Assembly (NCBI GenBank): GCA_900768995.1
Contig: CAAGEZ010000015.1
Span: 1 to 42,511 of the forward strand
DNA: 42,511 nt
Reading direction: 5' to 3'
Origin: Oscillospiraceae bacterium
GTDB taxonomy: Bacteria; Bacillota; Clostridia; Oscillospirales; Ruminococcaceae
Of the stretch, positions 7,644 through 16,506 are shown piece by piece. How positions within the stretch are numbered: position 1 is the stretch's first letter; every line of letters starts with the position of its first letter. The position numbers and the translations under genes are program-made. The notes under the pieces were generated by a model, which worked only from the letters and a program-made list of their open reading frames with translations, had not been told where the DNA came from and did not search any database.

Positions 7644-8660
7644 TTAAGCCTTATGTGAAATGTGAACGGCGTGGGATATGCCCGGAATGCTCTCGCCCTG
7701 CTGGGAAAGGGTGGGAGACATCAGCGCTCCCGTGGCGCAGAAAAGGATATTTTTATACTCTCCCGATTTCACCTTGTCAAGGAAATATCCGCAGAGCACC
7801 GCCGCACTGCACCCGCAGCCCGAGCCTCCTGCGTGAACGTCCTGCTTTTCGTAATCGAACATCATCGTGCCGCAGTCCTTGTAGCGTGATGCAATATCGA
7901 TGCCGTCAGCCGCAAGGAGACTAATGAGAAGCGTGCCGCCGACTCTGCCAAGGTCGCCTGTTATGATAAGGTCGAAGTCCTCGGGCTTTGAACCTGTGTC
8001 ATTTAAATATGTCTCAATGACATACGCCGCCGCAGGAGCCATTGCCGCCCCCATATTGTTTGCATCGCTCACGCCCATATCAACTATCTTGCCAATAGTG
8101 ACACCCTTGATGTAAGGACCTATATCACCGTGAGGGGATACCACCGCCGCTCCCGATGCCGTACAGGTCCACTGGGCTGTGGGAGTGCGCACGCCGCCGT
8201 AGGAAAGTGGAAATCTGAACTGTCTTTCCGCCGAGCAGAAGTGTGATGATGTGGCGGCGACCACATTTCCGCCTATTCCGCTGTCGGTCATAAGCGCCGC
8301 CATAAGCAGGCTCTCCGCCATTGTGGAGCAGGCTCCGTAAACGCAGAGAACGGGTATTTCAAGGTCTCTGAGCCCATATGAGGTCGTGGTGCACTGATTT
8401 AAAAGGTCTCCCGCAAACATATAGTTTACGTCCTCCTTTGAAAGTGCGCCCTTTTCGAGGGCTTTCAGCACCGTGAGCCTTAGCAGCTCGCTTTCCGCCT
8501 TTTCCCAGGAGTCCTGCCCGAAATGAGTATCCTGATATATCTGGTCAAAATGGCGGTGCAGCGGACCGTCCCCCTCCTTTTTGCCCACTATCGCCGCATA
8601 GCTGTGAATGGTAGGGGGCTGTTCTGTTTTAAATGTATTCCGTGAAATTCTCTGAGCCAT
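7644..8660 (-). CDS. spoVAD: Stage V sporulation protein AD
   Basis: A 338-aa SpoVAD, a thiolase-fold protein that binds dipicolinic acid in the SpoVA complex. Family features include the start MAQRISRNTFKTEQPPTIHSYAAIVGKKEGDGPL, the thiolase-like VYGACSTMAESLLMA and HAGGSGCGCSA. The reading frame extends to 8717, but AAAGGCGG before the ATG at 8660 and the family N-terminus support 8660. The usual upstream neighbour spoVAC is absent: the next gene is the divergent alanine symporter. spoVAC must be elsewhere or missing. Expression by sigma-G is expected, but no promoter could be assigned safely. Confidence 0.95.
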   Translation of the reverse strand: MAQRISRNTFKTEQPPTIHSYAAIVGKKEGDGPLHRHFDQIYQDTHFGQDSWEKAESELLRLTVLKALEKGALSKEDVNYMFAGDLLNQCTTTSYGLRDLEIPVLCVYGACSTMAESLLMAALMTDSGIGGNVVAATSSHFCSAERQFRFPLSYGGVRTPTAQWTCTASGAAVVSPHGDIGPYIKGVTIGKIVDMGVSDANNMGAAMAPAAAYVIETYLNDTGSKPEDFDLIITGDLGRVGGTLLISLLAADGIDIASRYKDCGTMMFDYEKQDVHAGGSGCGCSAAVLCGYFLDKVKSGEYKNILFCATGALMSPTLSQQGESIPGISHAVHISHKA

Positions 8661-8835
8661 TTTAATGCCGCCTTTCCGAAAAATAGTATCTTTATGTAAT
8701 ATTTCACGGCGGAGCACAATTATTCACAGTGTCGGATTTAAAAGAAATACAGCAATATTTATAAAATCTTAATGAAATTTGGGCTGCTTTATGGTAAAAT
8801 AAAAGGGATATATTTATTTTAATGGAGCTGATTAT

Positions 8836-10260
8836 ATGGATTTTAGCACTCTGCTCAGCAAGATCGATGCCGCAGTCTGGGGCGTTCCCCTTATCGCTCT
8901 TATCCTCTGCGCAGGTCTCCTGCTGACGATAAGAACGGGATTTATCCAGATACGACATCTTCCCCGAGCTTTTAAGTACCTTTTCAAAGAGGAAGAGGGC
9001 GCTCACGGTGAGGTATCGGGCTTTGCATCTCTCTGCACCGCTCTTTCCGCCACTATCGGTACGGGAAATATCGTAGGCGTTGCCACCGCTGTAGGCATTC
9101 TTGCAGGCGGCCCCGGCGCACTTTTCTGGATGTGGATAGCCGCATTTTTCGGAATGGCGACAAAATATTCCGAGGGCTTTCTTGCCGTTAAGTACCGCAC
9201 TATCGACAGCGAGGGACACGTTCTCGGCGGTCCTTTCTACTACATCGAAAACGGTATGGGCAAAAAGTGGAAATGGCTCGCAAAGATATTTGCGTTTTTC
9301 GGTGCCTGCGTTGGTCTAATGGGAATAGGCACATTTTCTCAGGTAAACGGCATATCCTCCGCTGTTGTGGGATTTTTTGATCCCAACTGCGAGAATACCG
9401 TTACCATTTTCGGCAATACATATTCTATCGTGACCGTTATCTCGGGCGTTGTAATTGCCCTCTGTGCAGGACTTGTTATCATCGGCGGCTTAAAGCGCAT
9501 AAGCAGCGTTTCTCAGGTAGTCGTTCCCTTTATGGCACTGCTTTACATCATTGCCGTTGTAGTCCTCCTTATCTGCAACATCACAAAGATACCTGCCGCT
9601 ATAGTTGAGATAGTCGAGGGTGCTTTCGGTATTCGTCCCATTGCAGGCGGTATGCTTGCATCAATGCTCATCTCTATGAGAAACGGCGTTGCAAGAGGTA
9701 TTTTCTCCAACGAATCGGGTCTCGGCTCCGCTCCTATCGCCGCAGCCGCTGCAAAGACCCACGAGCCTGTCCGTCAGGGACTTATCTCAATGACAGGCAC
9801 ATTCATCGACACCATTGTTATCTGTACAATGACAGGTCTTTCCATTGTTATGATGGGCTCTTGGTCAAATGAGGCTCTTCAGGGCGTTCAGGTCACTACC
9901 GATGCATTCCGGAAGGGACTTCACTTCCTCCCCGCACAGGCAGCTTCATTTATCCTTATGATATGTCTGGTATTCTTTGCATTCACCACTATTCTCGGCT
10001 GGAACTACTACGGTGAACGCTGCCTTGAATATCTCAGCGGCAAGAACAAGGTCGCTGTTATGATATACCGTATCCTCTACATTGCAGCCGTTTTCATCGG
10101 CCCCTATATGACTGTTTCCGAGGTATGGACTATTGCGGATATCTTCAACGGACTTATGGCATTCCCCAACATCATCGCTCTGTTCGCACTGAACGGCGTT
10201 GTTGCAAGGGACACCAAGGATTATTTCGCAAGACTGAAAAACGGCGAGGTAAGCGACTGA
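8836..10260 (+). CDS. Alanine/glycine:cation symporter (AGCS family)
   Basis: A 474-aa inner-membrane transporter of the AGCS family (AlsT/AgcS type), importing alanine or glycine with Na+. Signatures include FASLCTALSATIGTGNIVGVATA, GPGALFWMWIAAFFGMATKYSE, ARGIFSNESGLGSAPIAAAAAKT and LGWNYYGERC. About 11 membrane segments are expected. GGAG lies 8 nt before the ATG. It is monocistronic, followed by a perfect hairpin terminator. It is divergent from the spoVAD-spoVAE pair with a 175-bp gap; whether alanine uptake relates to sporulation is unknown. Confidence 0.95.
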   Translation: MDFSTLLSKIDAAVWGVPLIALILCAGLLLTIRTGFIQIRHLPRAFKYLFKEEEGAHGEVSGFASLCTALSATIGTGNIVGVATAVGILAGGPGALFWMWIAAFFGMATKYSEGFLAVKYRTIDSEGHVLGGPFYYIENGMGKKWKWLAKIFAFFGACVGLMGIGTFSQVNGISSAVVGFFDPNCENTVTIFGNTYSIVTVISGVVIALCAGLVIIGGLKRISSVSQVVVPFMALLYIIAVVVLLICNITKIPAAIVEIVEGAFGIRPIAGGMLASMLISMRNGVARGIFSNESGLGSAPIAAAAAKTHEPVRQGLISMTGTFIDTIVICTMTGLSIVMMGSWSNEALQGVQVTTDAFRKGLHFLPAQAASFILMICLVFFAFTTILGWNYYGERCLEYLSGKNKVAVMIYRILYIAAVFIGPYMTVSEVWTIADIFNGLMAFPNIIALFALNGVVARDTKDYFARLKNGEVSD

Positions 10261-10282
10261 TTGAATTTTGATACATAATGCG

Positions 10283-10314
10283 AACACCCGCAGGATATAT
10301 ATCCTGCGGGTGTT
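10283..10314 (+). terminator. Terminator after the alanine symporter
   Basis: A perfect 16-bp inverted repeat (AACACCCGCAGGATAT on the 5' side) ends in TGTTTTGAGG. It lies between convergent genes, so it may work in both directions. Confidence 0.85.
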
Positions 10315-10320
10315 TTGAGG

Positions 10321-11157
10321 TTATTTTTGATAGAGCCTTACAGATAATTCCTCATCAATAGGTGTATATGTACAGGTGATTTCGTTTCCATTAGAGCTTG
10401 TTGCATCAAATCGTGTGTCACGTTCATAATTAATATTGTCAAAGCCGTTTTGCTTTACAGCTTCCACATAATTTGTGTAGTCACTTTGGGATATGCCGAA
10501 TGCCCGAAAATAAAATTCTTTTTCATCGTCACGATTCACTGTTACAGCAGCAGCCTCCATTTTGGGTATCTGCTTTGCAAATTCGCTTTCCGACCATTGA
10601 TGAAGGTCTATACCGCCTTGCGTTGCCTCGCTGTATGTCTTGGACTTGAAATCGTAATAAATGGTATAGCCCTTTTTGTCCTTGCCTTCAAATACTATTG
10701 TTACCATATTAGGCTCCATAGCTTCAAGTTGTGCGGCACTTTCAACATATGTAAAAGTTCCGTCTATACAGCAGGGAGAGTCGGTAACTGTTTCGTTAGG
10801 CTCTGCAACCTTTCTGTTGTAGCCAAGAATATAAATTTCATTTATTTCCTCATCAGTAAGCTCCCGCCATTCGATATAATCATCAAATGCCGACATCTGT
10901 TCCTTGGTGACATCAGGCTTTTGAGTAAATTCCATTTCAACATCAAGTATCGTATATTTGCTTTTGTTTGTGTAATTGAATGAAACTATCCGCTCGCCGT
11001 CAAGAATGCTTTCGGTAGTGATCCAGTCGATATCTTCGATCTTGATAGCGTCCTTTGCCGAAAACTCTCCGAATCCTGCCGAATCACCGCACCCCGTCCC
11101 CGTCATAGAAAAAATCATAACAGCGGATAAAACCAATCCTGCAAATTCCTTTTTCAT
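10321..11157 (-). CDS. Putative lipoprotein of unknown function
   Basis: A 278-aa predicted lipoprotein. The N-terminus has KK, a hydrophobic stretch and a lipobox-like TGTGC with Cys23, so export and lipid anchoring are expected. The mature part is acidic and hydrophilic with no recognised domain. The first half includes an immunoglobulin-like strand run around ERIVSFNYTNKSKYTILDVEMEF, resembling proteins that describe contact-dependent peptidoglycan or solute binding only loosely. It follows the MerR-type gene by 16 bp and is probably co-transcribed with it, so its level may respond to whatever the regulator senses. Confidence 0.75.
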   Translation of the reverse strand: MKKEFAGLVLSAVMIFSMTGTGCGDSAGFGEFSAKDAIKIEDIDWITTESILDGERIVSFNYTNKSKYTILDVEMEFTQKPDVTKEQMSAFDDYIEWRELTDEEINEIYILGYNRKVAEPNETVTDSPCCIDGTFTYVESAAQLEAMEPNMVTIVFEGKDKKGYTIYYDFKSKTYSEATQGGIDLHQWSESEFAKQIPKMEAAAVTVNRDDEKEFYFRAFGISQSDYTNYVEAVKQNGFDNINYERDTRFDATSSNGNEITCTYTPIDEELSVRLYQK

Positions 11158-11173
11158 AAAAACCTCTCCTTAA

Positions 11174-12205
11174 TTATAATAATTTTTCGCAGTAGCTGCA
11201 TATTGCCCGTGATACATATTCATATCTGCTTTTGGCGCTGCTGTCCAACTGTTCTGAAAGTTCCTTGCTGCCCATAGCTCTGCCGAATCGGTAAAGAGCA
11301 TTCAGATGCTTGTCGGGCAGAATGATGTTCATCGTTCTGATAACATCGTATATTTTCTCTACCTCGGCTGTGACCTCGGGTGCATCGACATCGGAATTTC
11401 TTCTTTCATAGCCCCATAACGCTTTTATTGCCCCCATAACGGCATTGTCAGTTGGATTGTCAAGCCCGTTTTTGCAATAATATCGGACGGCTGAACAGAT
11501 ATATCCCGCACTGCCCTGACCGAAAACTTCGTCAAATTCCTTGGCTGTTTCGGTATCGGGGGCAAGGGGCACACATACAAGCAGCGAGAACAAAAACACA
11601 GAGCCTGACAATGCCTTTGAAGCAATGCTGTGAAATTCCTTTACATATCCCTGCACTTCATCACTTTCACAAGACATTCCCTGTTCAAAGCATTGGATGA
11701 GCTTTTCCGTTGCCTCAAGCATATTTTCCTTGTCACTTTCGGTAAATGCGTTTAAAAAATTTTCATTATAAACGCTTTCGGACATATCCTCAAAGTATGA
11801 TATTCGGAGCATCGCCGATATCGTATCATAAGGCAGTTCGTCCGACATAGGATAGGAAGTGTACAGCACTGACGGGGAAATCCCCTCCGCCGCCATTTCC
11901 TTTGCCGTGCCGATAAGCGCTTCAAGCCGCTTCTTTTCCTGCTCCAGCTGCTCTATTCTTGACGACAGCTCTTTACGGCTGTCAAGCTCCTTATCCTCAA
12001 AAAATGCCCGTATCTGCTTTTTGTCATAGCCCATATCACGGTAAAACCGAATTTTCCGCAGCCGTTCAATGGTTTTGTCATCGTATAGCAGATGCCCGTA
12101 TTTGTTTGTTTCGGAGGGCGTTTTCGACAGCCCTGCCTTTTCGTATTCCTGAATGACACGCCTTGACATTCCCACGAGTTTCACGACCTCGCTTAATGTT
12201 TTCAT
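11174..12205 (-). CDS. MerR family transcriptional regulator
   Basis: A 343-aa regulator with an N-terminal MerR winged HTH (residues 1-70: TLSEVVKLVGMSRRVIQEYEKAGL, then YDDKTIERLRKIRFYRDMGYDKKQIRAFF). A coiled coil (about 75-110, SRIEQLEQEKKRLEALIG) precedes a 220-aa C-terminal helical domain that is probably the sensor. AGGAGG precedes the ATG at 12205. Its promoter has an 18-bp spacer with a GCACG-AGC-CGTGC dyad centred in it, the classic MerR arrangement, so it probably regulates itself and the downstream lipoprotein. The ligand is unknown; TipA-like multidrug sensing is one possibility. Confidence 0.88.
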   Translation of the reverse strand: MKTLSEVVKLVGMSRRVIQEYEKAGLSKTPSETNKYGHLLYDDKTIERLRKIRFYRDMGYDKKQIRAFFEDKELDSRKELSSRIEQLEQEKKRLEALIGTAKEMAAEGISPSVLYTSYPMSDELPYDTISAMLRISYFEDMSESVYNENFLNAFTESDKENMLEATEKLIQCFEQGMSCESDEVQGYVKEFHSIASKALSGSVFLFSLLVCVPLAPDTETAKEFDEVFGQGSAGYICSAVRYYCKNGLDNPTDNAVMGAIKALWGYERRNSDVDAPEVTAEVEKIYDVIRTMNIILPDKHLNALYRFGRAMGSKELSEQLDSSAKSRYEYVSRAICSYCEKLL

Positions 12206-12227
12206 CTGATCGCCTCCTGTGATAAAA

Positions 12228-12257
12228 AGCATAAAGCTGCACGGCTCGTGCTGTCAA
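12228..12257 (-). promoter_or_regulatory. MerR-type promoter with operator in the spacer
   Basis: Reading leftward: TTGACA (12252-12257), 18-bp spacer, TATGCT (12228-12233). The spacer holds the perfect dyad GCACGAGCCGTGC (12239-12251). A long spacer with a dyad inside it is typical of promoters twisted into activity by MerR proteins. Confidence 0.7.
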
Positions 12258-12315
12258 TAGCTGTTTTGAAAATTTTACCATTGTCACAAATGCAGCACTG
12301 TTTATTTGACATTTG

Positions 12316-12359
12316 TAACAAAAATCACCCCCGTGCCGCTGTATCTGCACAGGAGTGAT
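12316..12359 (-). terminator. Terminator after the second MATE gene
   Basis: Reading leftward, ATCACTCCTGTGC and GCACGGGGGTGAT form a 13-bp stem with one mismatch and one GU pair, followed by TTTTTG. It ends the GH59-MATE operon. Confidence 0.8.
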
Positions 12360-12369
12360 ATGTGATCTG

Positions 12370-13710
12370 TTATATTTTCGCCTTGTTTTTCCATTTACCG
12401 CTCTTAAATCTCATAAGACTTACTGCCGCAGTCACAAACCAGGTGCAGCAGGTGGTGAGCCATATGCCCCAGTGACCGATAGCCGCCACGGAGGTGAGCA
12501 GGAGGGACAGCCCTATTCGGCAGATGACCTCAGCCGTACCGTTTACAAGAGCATAGCCTGTATCGCCCGCACCGTTCAAAAATCCCCTCACTGTGTGGAT
12601 AATGCCCAGCGCCCAGTAGAAGCAGCCCGTGAGCACTATGGCACGGGAGGCGATGAAAATAACATCTTCGCCGCTTACGAATATGCCCGTTATCGCCTTG
12701 CCGAAAAGGATAAATATGACAAGCACGGCAAATGCAAAAATAACGGATATTTTTATGGCGGACACCATTCCCTTAACGGCTCTGTCCGACCGTCCTGCGC
12801 CGATGTTCTGCCCCGTGAATGTGGAAACGGCGGCATTGAGGGAGGAAAATGGCTGCTGAATGAACTGCTCTATCCTCATTGAAACGGTGTATGCCGCCAT
12901 AACGGTCTCGCCAAAGCCGTTCGTTACTCTCTGGAGAGCCACCATTGAAACGGAGATAAGTCCGTTCTGAGCGGCTATGGGCAGTCCTGCGCCGATGCAC
13001 TTTGCCATCATTTTCCTGTCCGCACGAATGTCCTCACGGGTCATTTTCAGCTCGCTGCACCGTGAAAAGCAGCAGATTATGCACACCAGTGCCGAAAGGC
13101 CCTGTGCAAGCACCGTGGCGAATGCCGCACCGCCGACCCCAAGCCCCAGCACCATTACAAAAAGCAGGTCAAGGGCAGCATTTAACAGGCTTGCTGCACC
13201 GAGAAATATCAGGGGCGTTTTTGAATCTCCCAAAGCCCTCATCACGGCGTTTATCCAGTTGTACGCCGCCACCGCCGCCGTTCCGCCGCAGGCTATCCTC
13301 ATATAAAGTGCAGCGTCGCCTATAAGCAGGTCGGGCACATTCAGCGCCCTCAGCACAGGCTCCGCAAGCAGTGCGGAAATGATGCTCACGGCAATTCCGA
13401 ACGCCGCCGTCACCACTGCGGAATTTACCACCGCAAGCCGCATTTTTTTCATATCCCCAGCCCCGAAAAGCTGTGAGATTATGACCCCTGCGCCTATGGA
13501 AAGACCGATGCAGAGGGTGTAGAAAAGGTAGGTTATCGATCCCGTTGCGCCCACTGCCGCAAGAGCATTGTCACCGAGAAAATGCCCCACTATAATAGTG
13601 TCAACGATATTGTAGGTCTGCTGCAAAAGGTTTCCGCCAAGGAGCGGCAGGGCAAAGCTTATGATATGCCCTGTTTCGCTGCCCTCGGTCATATTTCTTG
13701 ATGTGTTCAT
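12370..13710 (-). CDS. MATE family efflux transporter
   Basis: A 446-aa MATE transporter of a different subgroup from the one at 5048. Typical motifs are FALPLLGGNLLQQTYNIVDTIIVGHFLGDNALAAVGATGSI in helix 1-2 and TVSMRIEQFIQQPFSSLNAAVSTFTGQNIGAG in the second half. About 12 membrane segments. Its start codon lies 1 bp past the stop of the GH59 gene, and the RBS (AGGAAAAAG) sits inside that gene's lysine-rich tail, so the two are co-transcribed and probably translationally coupled. This suggests a shared job, such as removing a toxic product or host compound, but that is inference. Confidence 0.92.
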   Translation of the reverse strand: MNTSRNMTEGSETGHIISFALPLLGGNLLQQTYNIVDTIIVGHFLGDNALAAVGATGSITYLFYTLCIGLSIGAGVIISQLFGAGDMKKMRLAVVNSAVVTAAFGIAVSIISALLAEPVLRALNVPDLLIGDAALYMRIACGGTAAVAAYNWINAVMRALGDSKTPLIFLGAASLLNAALDLLFVMVLGLGVGGAAFATVLAQGLSALVCIICCFSRCSELKMTREDIRADRKMMAKCIGAGLPIAAQNGLISVSMVALQRVTNGFGETVMAAYTVSMRIEQFIQQPFSSLNAAVSTFTGQNIGAGRSDRAVKGMVSAIKISVIFAFAVLVIFILFGKAITGIFVSGEDVIFIASRAIVLTGCFYWALGIIHTVRGFLNGAGDTGYALVNGTAEVICRIGLSLLLTSVAAIGHWGIWLTTCCTWFVTAAVSLMRFKSGKWKNKAKI

Positions 13711-13711
13711 A

Positions 13712-16285
13712 TTACTTCTTCTTTTTCCTGCTTATGACCACAGCCGCACCTACAGCCGCTGCGGCTGCTCCTGCGGCAATTACTGCGGGGGCTGCTGATT
13801 TCATTGGTGAAACAGATGCATTTGCTTCATTTGCAGGCTCAGTCTCGGTCACTGTTTCTTCGGGTTCTTCTGCGGGGAGCGGGATATCGCCGCCCATAAC
13901 TTCCATTCCGTCAACGCTGTAATCGCCCATTGCAATGGTAATTTTTGCAGTGTGATGACCGTTTTCAAGTCCGCCGTAACGGAGAGATGTTTCTCTTGAG
14001 CCTGTCTTGTAAATGCCCTTCATCTCAGCCTCGCCGCCGTCTATTGAAACGGAAAGCACGGTCTCTGCACCTGTTTCGCCTGTGAGGGCAAAGCCTGTTC
14101 CGTCAAAGCTTACAGTCAGAACGCTGTCCTTGCTGCCCTTGGAAATAGTGCGCTTGTAGTTTTTGAAGCTGCTCATTGTGTTGTGGTCCCACTCGCCCTC
14201 ATACTCAAAGCAGGGGTCTGTGTTGTCAAATCGGGTCACATACACATCGTCGCCTACGGGCATTATACTAATATCCTCAAAGCGATTCTTGTTGTAGGAG
14301 CTGTAAAGAGCCACCCTGCCTGCGCCGATGAATGTATCGCCCTCGGACTCATATTCGGTCAGGAGCACGTCATCGACATATGCACGGATAAGGGTGTTTT
14401 CCGCTTCGATCTTTATATTGTGGGAAACAGAACCGTCAAAGCCCTCAATATCCCCCCCTGCCTTGTCGGAATTATTGGCTTTCAGCTTCCAGCTTCCGTC
14501 CTCGAAAAGCTGGACCCAGTAGCCGCTGCAGCCGTTGCAGGCAAGGGTGTATCTGAGACCTGCGCCCACGTAATTTGCCGCCTTGTCCTCTGCGGGGTCA
14601 AAGGCTGCGTTTACGGAAACACTGTAGTTATACCACCTGTCATCGCCAAGATTTGTAACAGGGTCGGGTGTCCAGCCCCATTCCTTTGCCTTTATATCCT
14701 CGGTGATCTGCTGAACAAGGGCATTGCCGCCGTCTGTGCTCTCAACCTCAAATGCTCCGCCCTCATCGGTGGTGTATCTGGGAGCATTTCCTCTTGATGC
14801 AAGATAATCCTCGGGATAATCCGAATACTCAAAATCATCATAGTAAGGGAGGGGCAGGACTGTTTTTTCGGATATGTCTGCATTTTCATACTCCGTCCTC
14901 TCGGGAGAAACGGTAGAGACTGTGACAATTGAATCAGGCTTTACAGAAACGGTGTATGTATATGCTCCGTCCTTTTCCTCGGGGGTGATGACGGATATTT
15001 TCTTAAAATAATTCTCATCATAGCTGCCGCTGTCGGGACCTCTTGTTTCCCACACGCTCACATCGGCAGATGCCTTTTCAAGGGCGGACACCTTGAATGT
15101 GTAATCAATAGTATCGGCGGTGGTGTTTGTGATAACGGTGCTGTAATCACCCGTGTCGGGGTCTGCGGCGGTCATATAGCTGTAAACTGCGTCAACGATA
15201 GCGTGACCGTCGCCGCCGGGCTTTCCGTCACTGTAGCAGCCGCTTTCCACGAATGCCCAGCCCTTGTCGATGAACTGAGAGAAGTGGAGAGACATAAAAA
15301 ATCCGCTGTCAAGAAGATAATATCCGCTCCAAGGGTCGCAGGCGGATATGAGCTGCTTCTGGCAGTAGCAGACACCGTCATAATATGCGGAAACCACGGG
15401 CTGGTACTCGTAAAGGGTCATATTTCCGTTGGGGTACATTCCGATAATGCGGTTTGCGATGTCGAGAGCACCGTTTATTCCCGAAAGACCCGAGCCGTCA
15501 AAGCGGTATGCTCCCTGAGGATAGCCCATAGGGGAGCTTGCCTCGCTGAACCACAGCTCCTTGCCGTGCTCTGCCGCAAGCTTTTTTGCCGCCGCCGTGG
15601 AGCTGCTTGTGTAATGGCTTCCCACCACGTCAACAGCGTCCATAAGCTCGCTGTCCTCGTACATTCTGTCGGCAAAGCCCCAGGTGCATACCTCTTCGCC
15701 GCCTACCACCTTTATCTTCGAGTAATCATAAGGGCAGTCGGTCTCGGTTTTGAGATGTGACGAAAGATATTTTACCCATTCAAGGTCAGCCCCACGCTCG
15801 TTCTGAACGGCACTGACATAGTCAAATTTCAACCCGTAGGTCTCATATGCGCTGTCGAGAGTTTCCTTGTACCACTTGTATCTTGCGGCATAAACGTCCG
15901 CAGCGTCGGTTATCCATTTCGGCTCGCTCCACCAGAGCATATCAAGGGTAAGGTCGGGGTTTATCTCCTTTGCGTCTGCCGCAAGCCTAAAGCCCATACC
16001 TCTTCTTACGTCCGCCTTTTCGTTGGAATAACGCATAACGGCAGGCTCTGTTCCCGAAGATGAGTTGATGTCCGAACCCATTTCAAGCTTTAGGTGGGTG
16101 ATGCCGATACCCTCCCTGCCGAACATATATCGGAGTATTTCCCGATATGCATCGGGGTGCTCGGATCTGTAGTCGAGGAGCAGACGTGAGGAATTGTTTG
16201 CACTTACCATTCCCGCTCCTCTGTACCGCATATTTTCTTTAAGCTCTGCGGAAGTTCCGTCAATGATTATCCCGTGTTTGTTCAT
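13712..16285 (-). CDS. GH59 galactocerebrosidase-like glycosidase with C-terminal membrane anchor
   Basis: An 857-aa enzyme. Residues 1 to about 330 form a GH59-like TIM barrel: YRGAGMVSANNSSRLLLDY at the start, the acid/base candidate Glu163 in AVQNERGAD and the nucleophile candidate Glu248 in LWFSEASSP. Their relative placement is like mammalian galactocerebrosidase. About 480-690 is a laminin-G/lectin-like domain with the GALC-type sequence PYYDDFEY...GVGLRY...GAGRVALYS pattern. About 700-810 is a further beta-sandwich. The last 30 residues are an Ala/Val membrane segment ending RKKKK. There is no N-terminal signal peptide; GAGGG before the ATG supports the start. GH59 enzymes remove galactose from galactosylceramide and related beta-galactosides. 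It is coupled to a MATE gene and has a consensus promoter. Confidence 0.85.
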   Translation of the reverse strand: MNKHGIIIDGTSAELKENMRYRGAGMVSANNSSRLLLDYRSEHPDAYREILRYMFGREGIGITHLKLEMGSDINSSSGTEPAVMRYSNEKADVRRGMGFRLAADAKEINPDLTLDMLWWSEPKWITDAADVYAARYKWYKETLDSAYETYGLKFDYVSAVQNERGADLEWVKYLSSHLKTETDCPYDYSKIKVVGGEEVCTWGFADRMYEDSELMDAVDVVGSHYTSSSTAAAKKLAAEHGKELWFSEASSPMGYPQGAYRFDGSGLSGINGALDIANRIIGMYPNGNMTLYEYQPVVSAYYDGVCYCQKQLISACDPWSGYYLLDSGFFMSLHFSQFIDKGWAFVESGCYSDGKPGGDGHAIVDAVYSYMTAADPDTGDYSTVITNTTADTIDYTFKVSALEKASADVSVWETRGPDSGSYDENYFKKISVITPEEKDGAYTYTVSVKPDSIVTVSTVSPERTEYENADISEKTVLPLPYYDDFEYSDYPEDYLASRGNAPRYTTDEGGAFEVESTDGGNALVQQITEDIKAKEWGWTPDPVTNLGDDRWYNYSVSVNAAFDPAEDKAANYVGAGLRYTLACNGCSGYWVQLFEDGSWKLKANNSDKAGGDIEGFDGSVSHNIKIEAENTLIRAYVDDVLLTEYESEGDTFIGAGRVALYSSYNKNRFEDISIMPVGDDVYVTRFDNTDPCFEYEGEWDHNTMSSFKNYKRTISKGSKDSVLTVSFDGTGFALTGETGAETVLSVSIDGGEAEMKGIYKTGSRETSLRYGGLENGHHTAKITIAMGDYSVDGMEVMGGDIPLPAEEPEETVTETEPANEANASVSPMKSAAPAVIAAGAAAAAVGAAVVISRKKKK

Positions 16286-16322
16286 AGCGATGCCCTCACA
16301 ACAATTATTATAATTTTATCTT

Positions 16323-16351
16323 ATTATATCCCATTATTTTCCATAGGTCAA
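16323..16351 (-). promoter_or_regulatory. Promoter for the GH59-MATE operon
   Basis: Reading leftward: TTGACC (16346-16351), 17 bp, TATAAT (16323-16328). The distance to the start codon is short (about 38 bp). Confidence 0.85.
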
Positions 16352-16393
16352 TCTGAAATATTTTGCACATTATTACATTTTTAGCATAGAAAC

Positions 16394-16421
16394 AGCCCCG
16401 TGAACTCAGGCTCACGGGGCT
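16394..16421 (-). terminator. Terminator of the five-gene yfhO-rlmI operon
   Basis: AGCCCCGTGA (16394-16403) pairs with TCACGGGGCT (16412-16421); leftward it is followed by GTTTCT. It lies about 86 bp past the methyltransferase stop. Confidence 0.75.
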
Positions 16422-16506
16422 TTATGCCAATAACCAATAAAACGTGATCCATATATGCAAGATCATACTCGTTTTTTTGTACAGTTTAATTGGTCTTTAG
16501 TATTAT

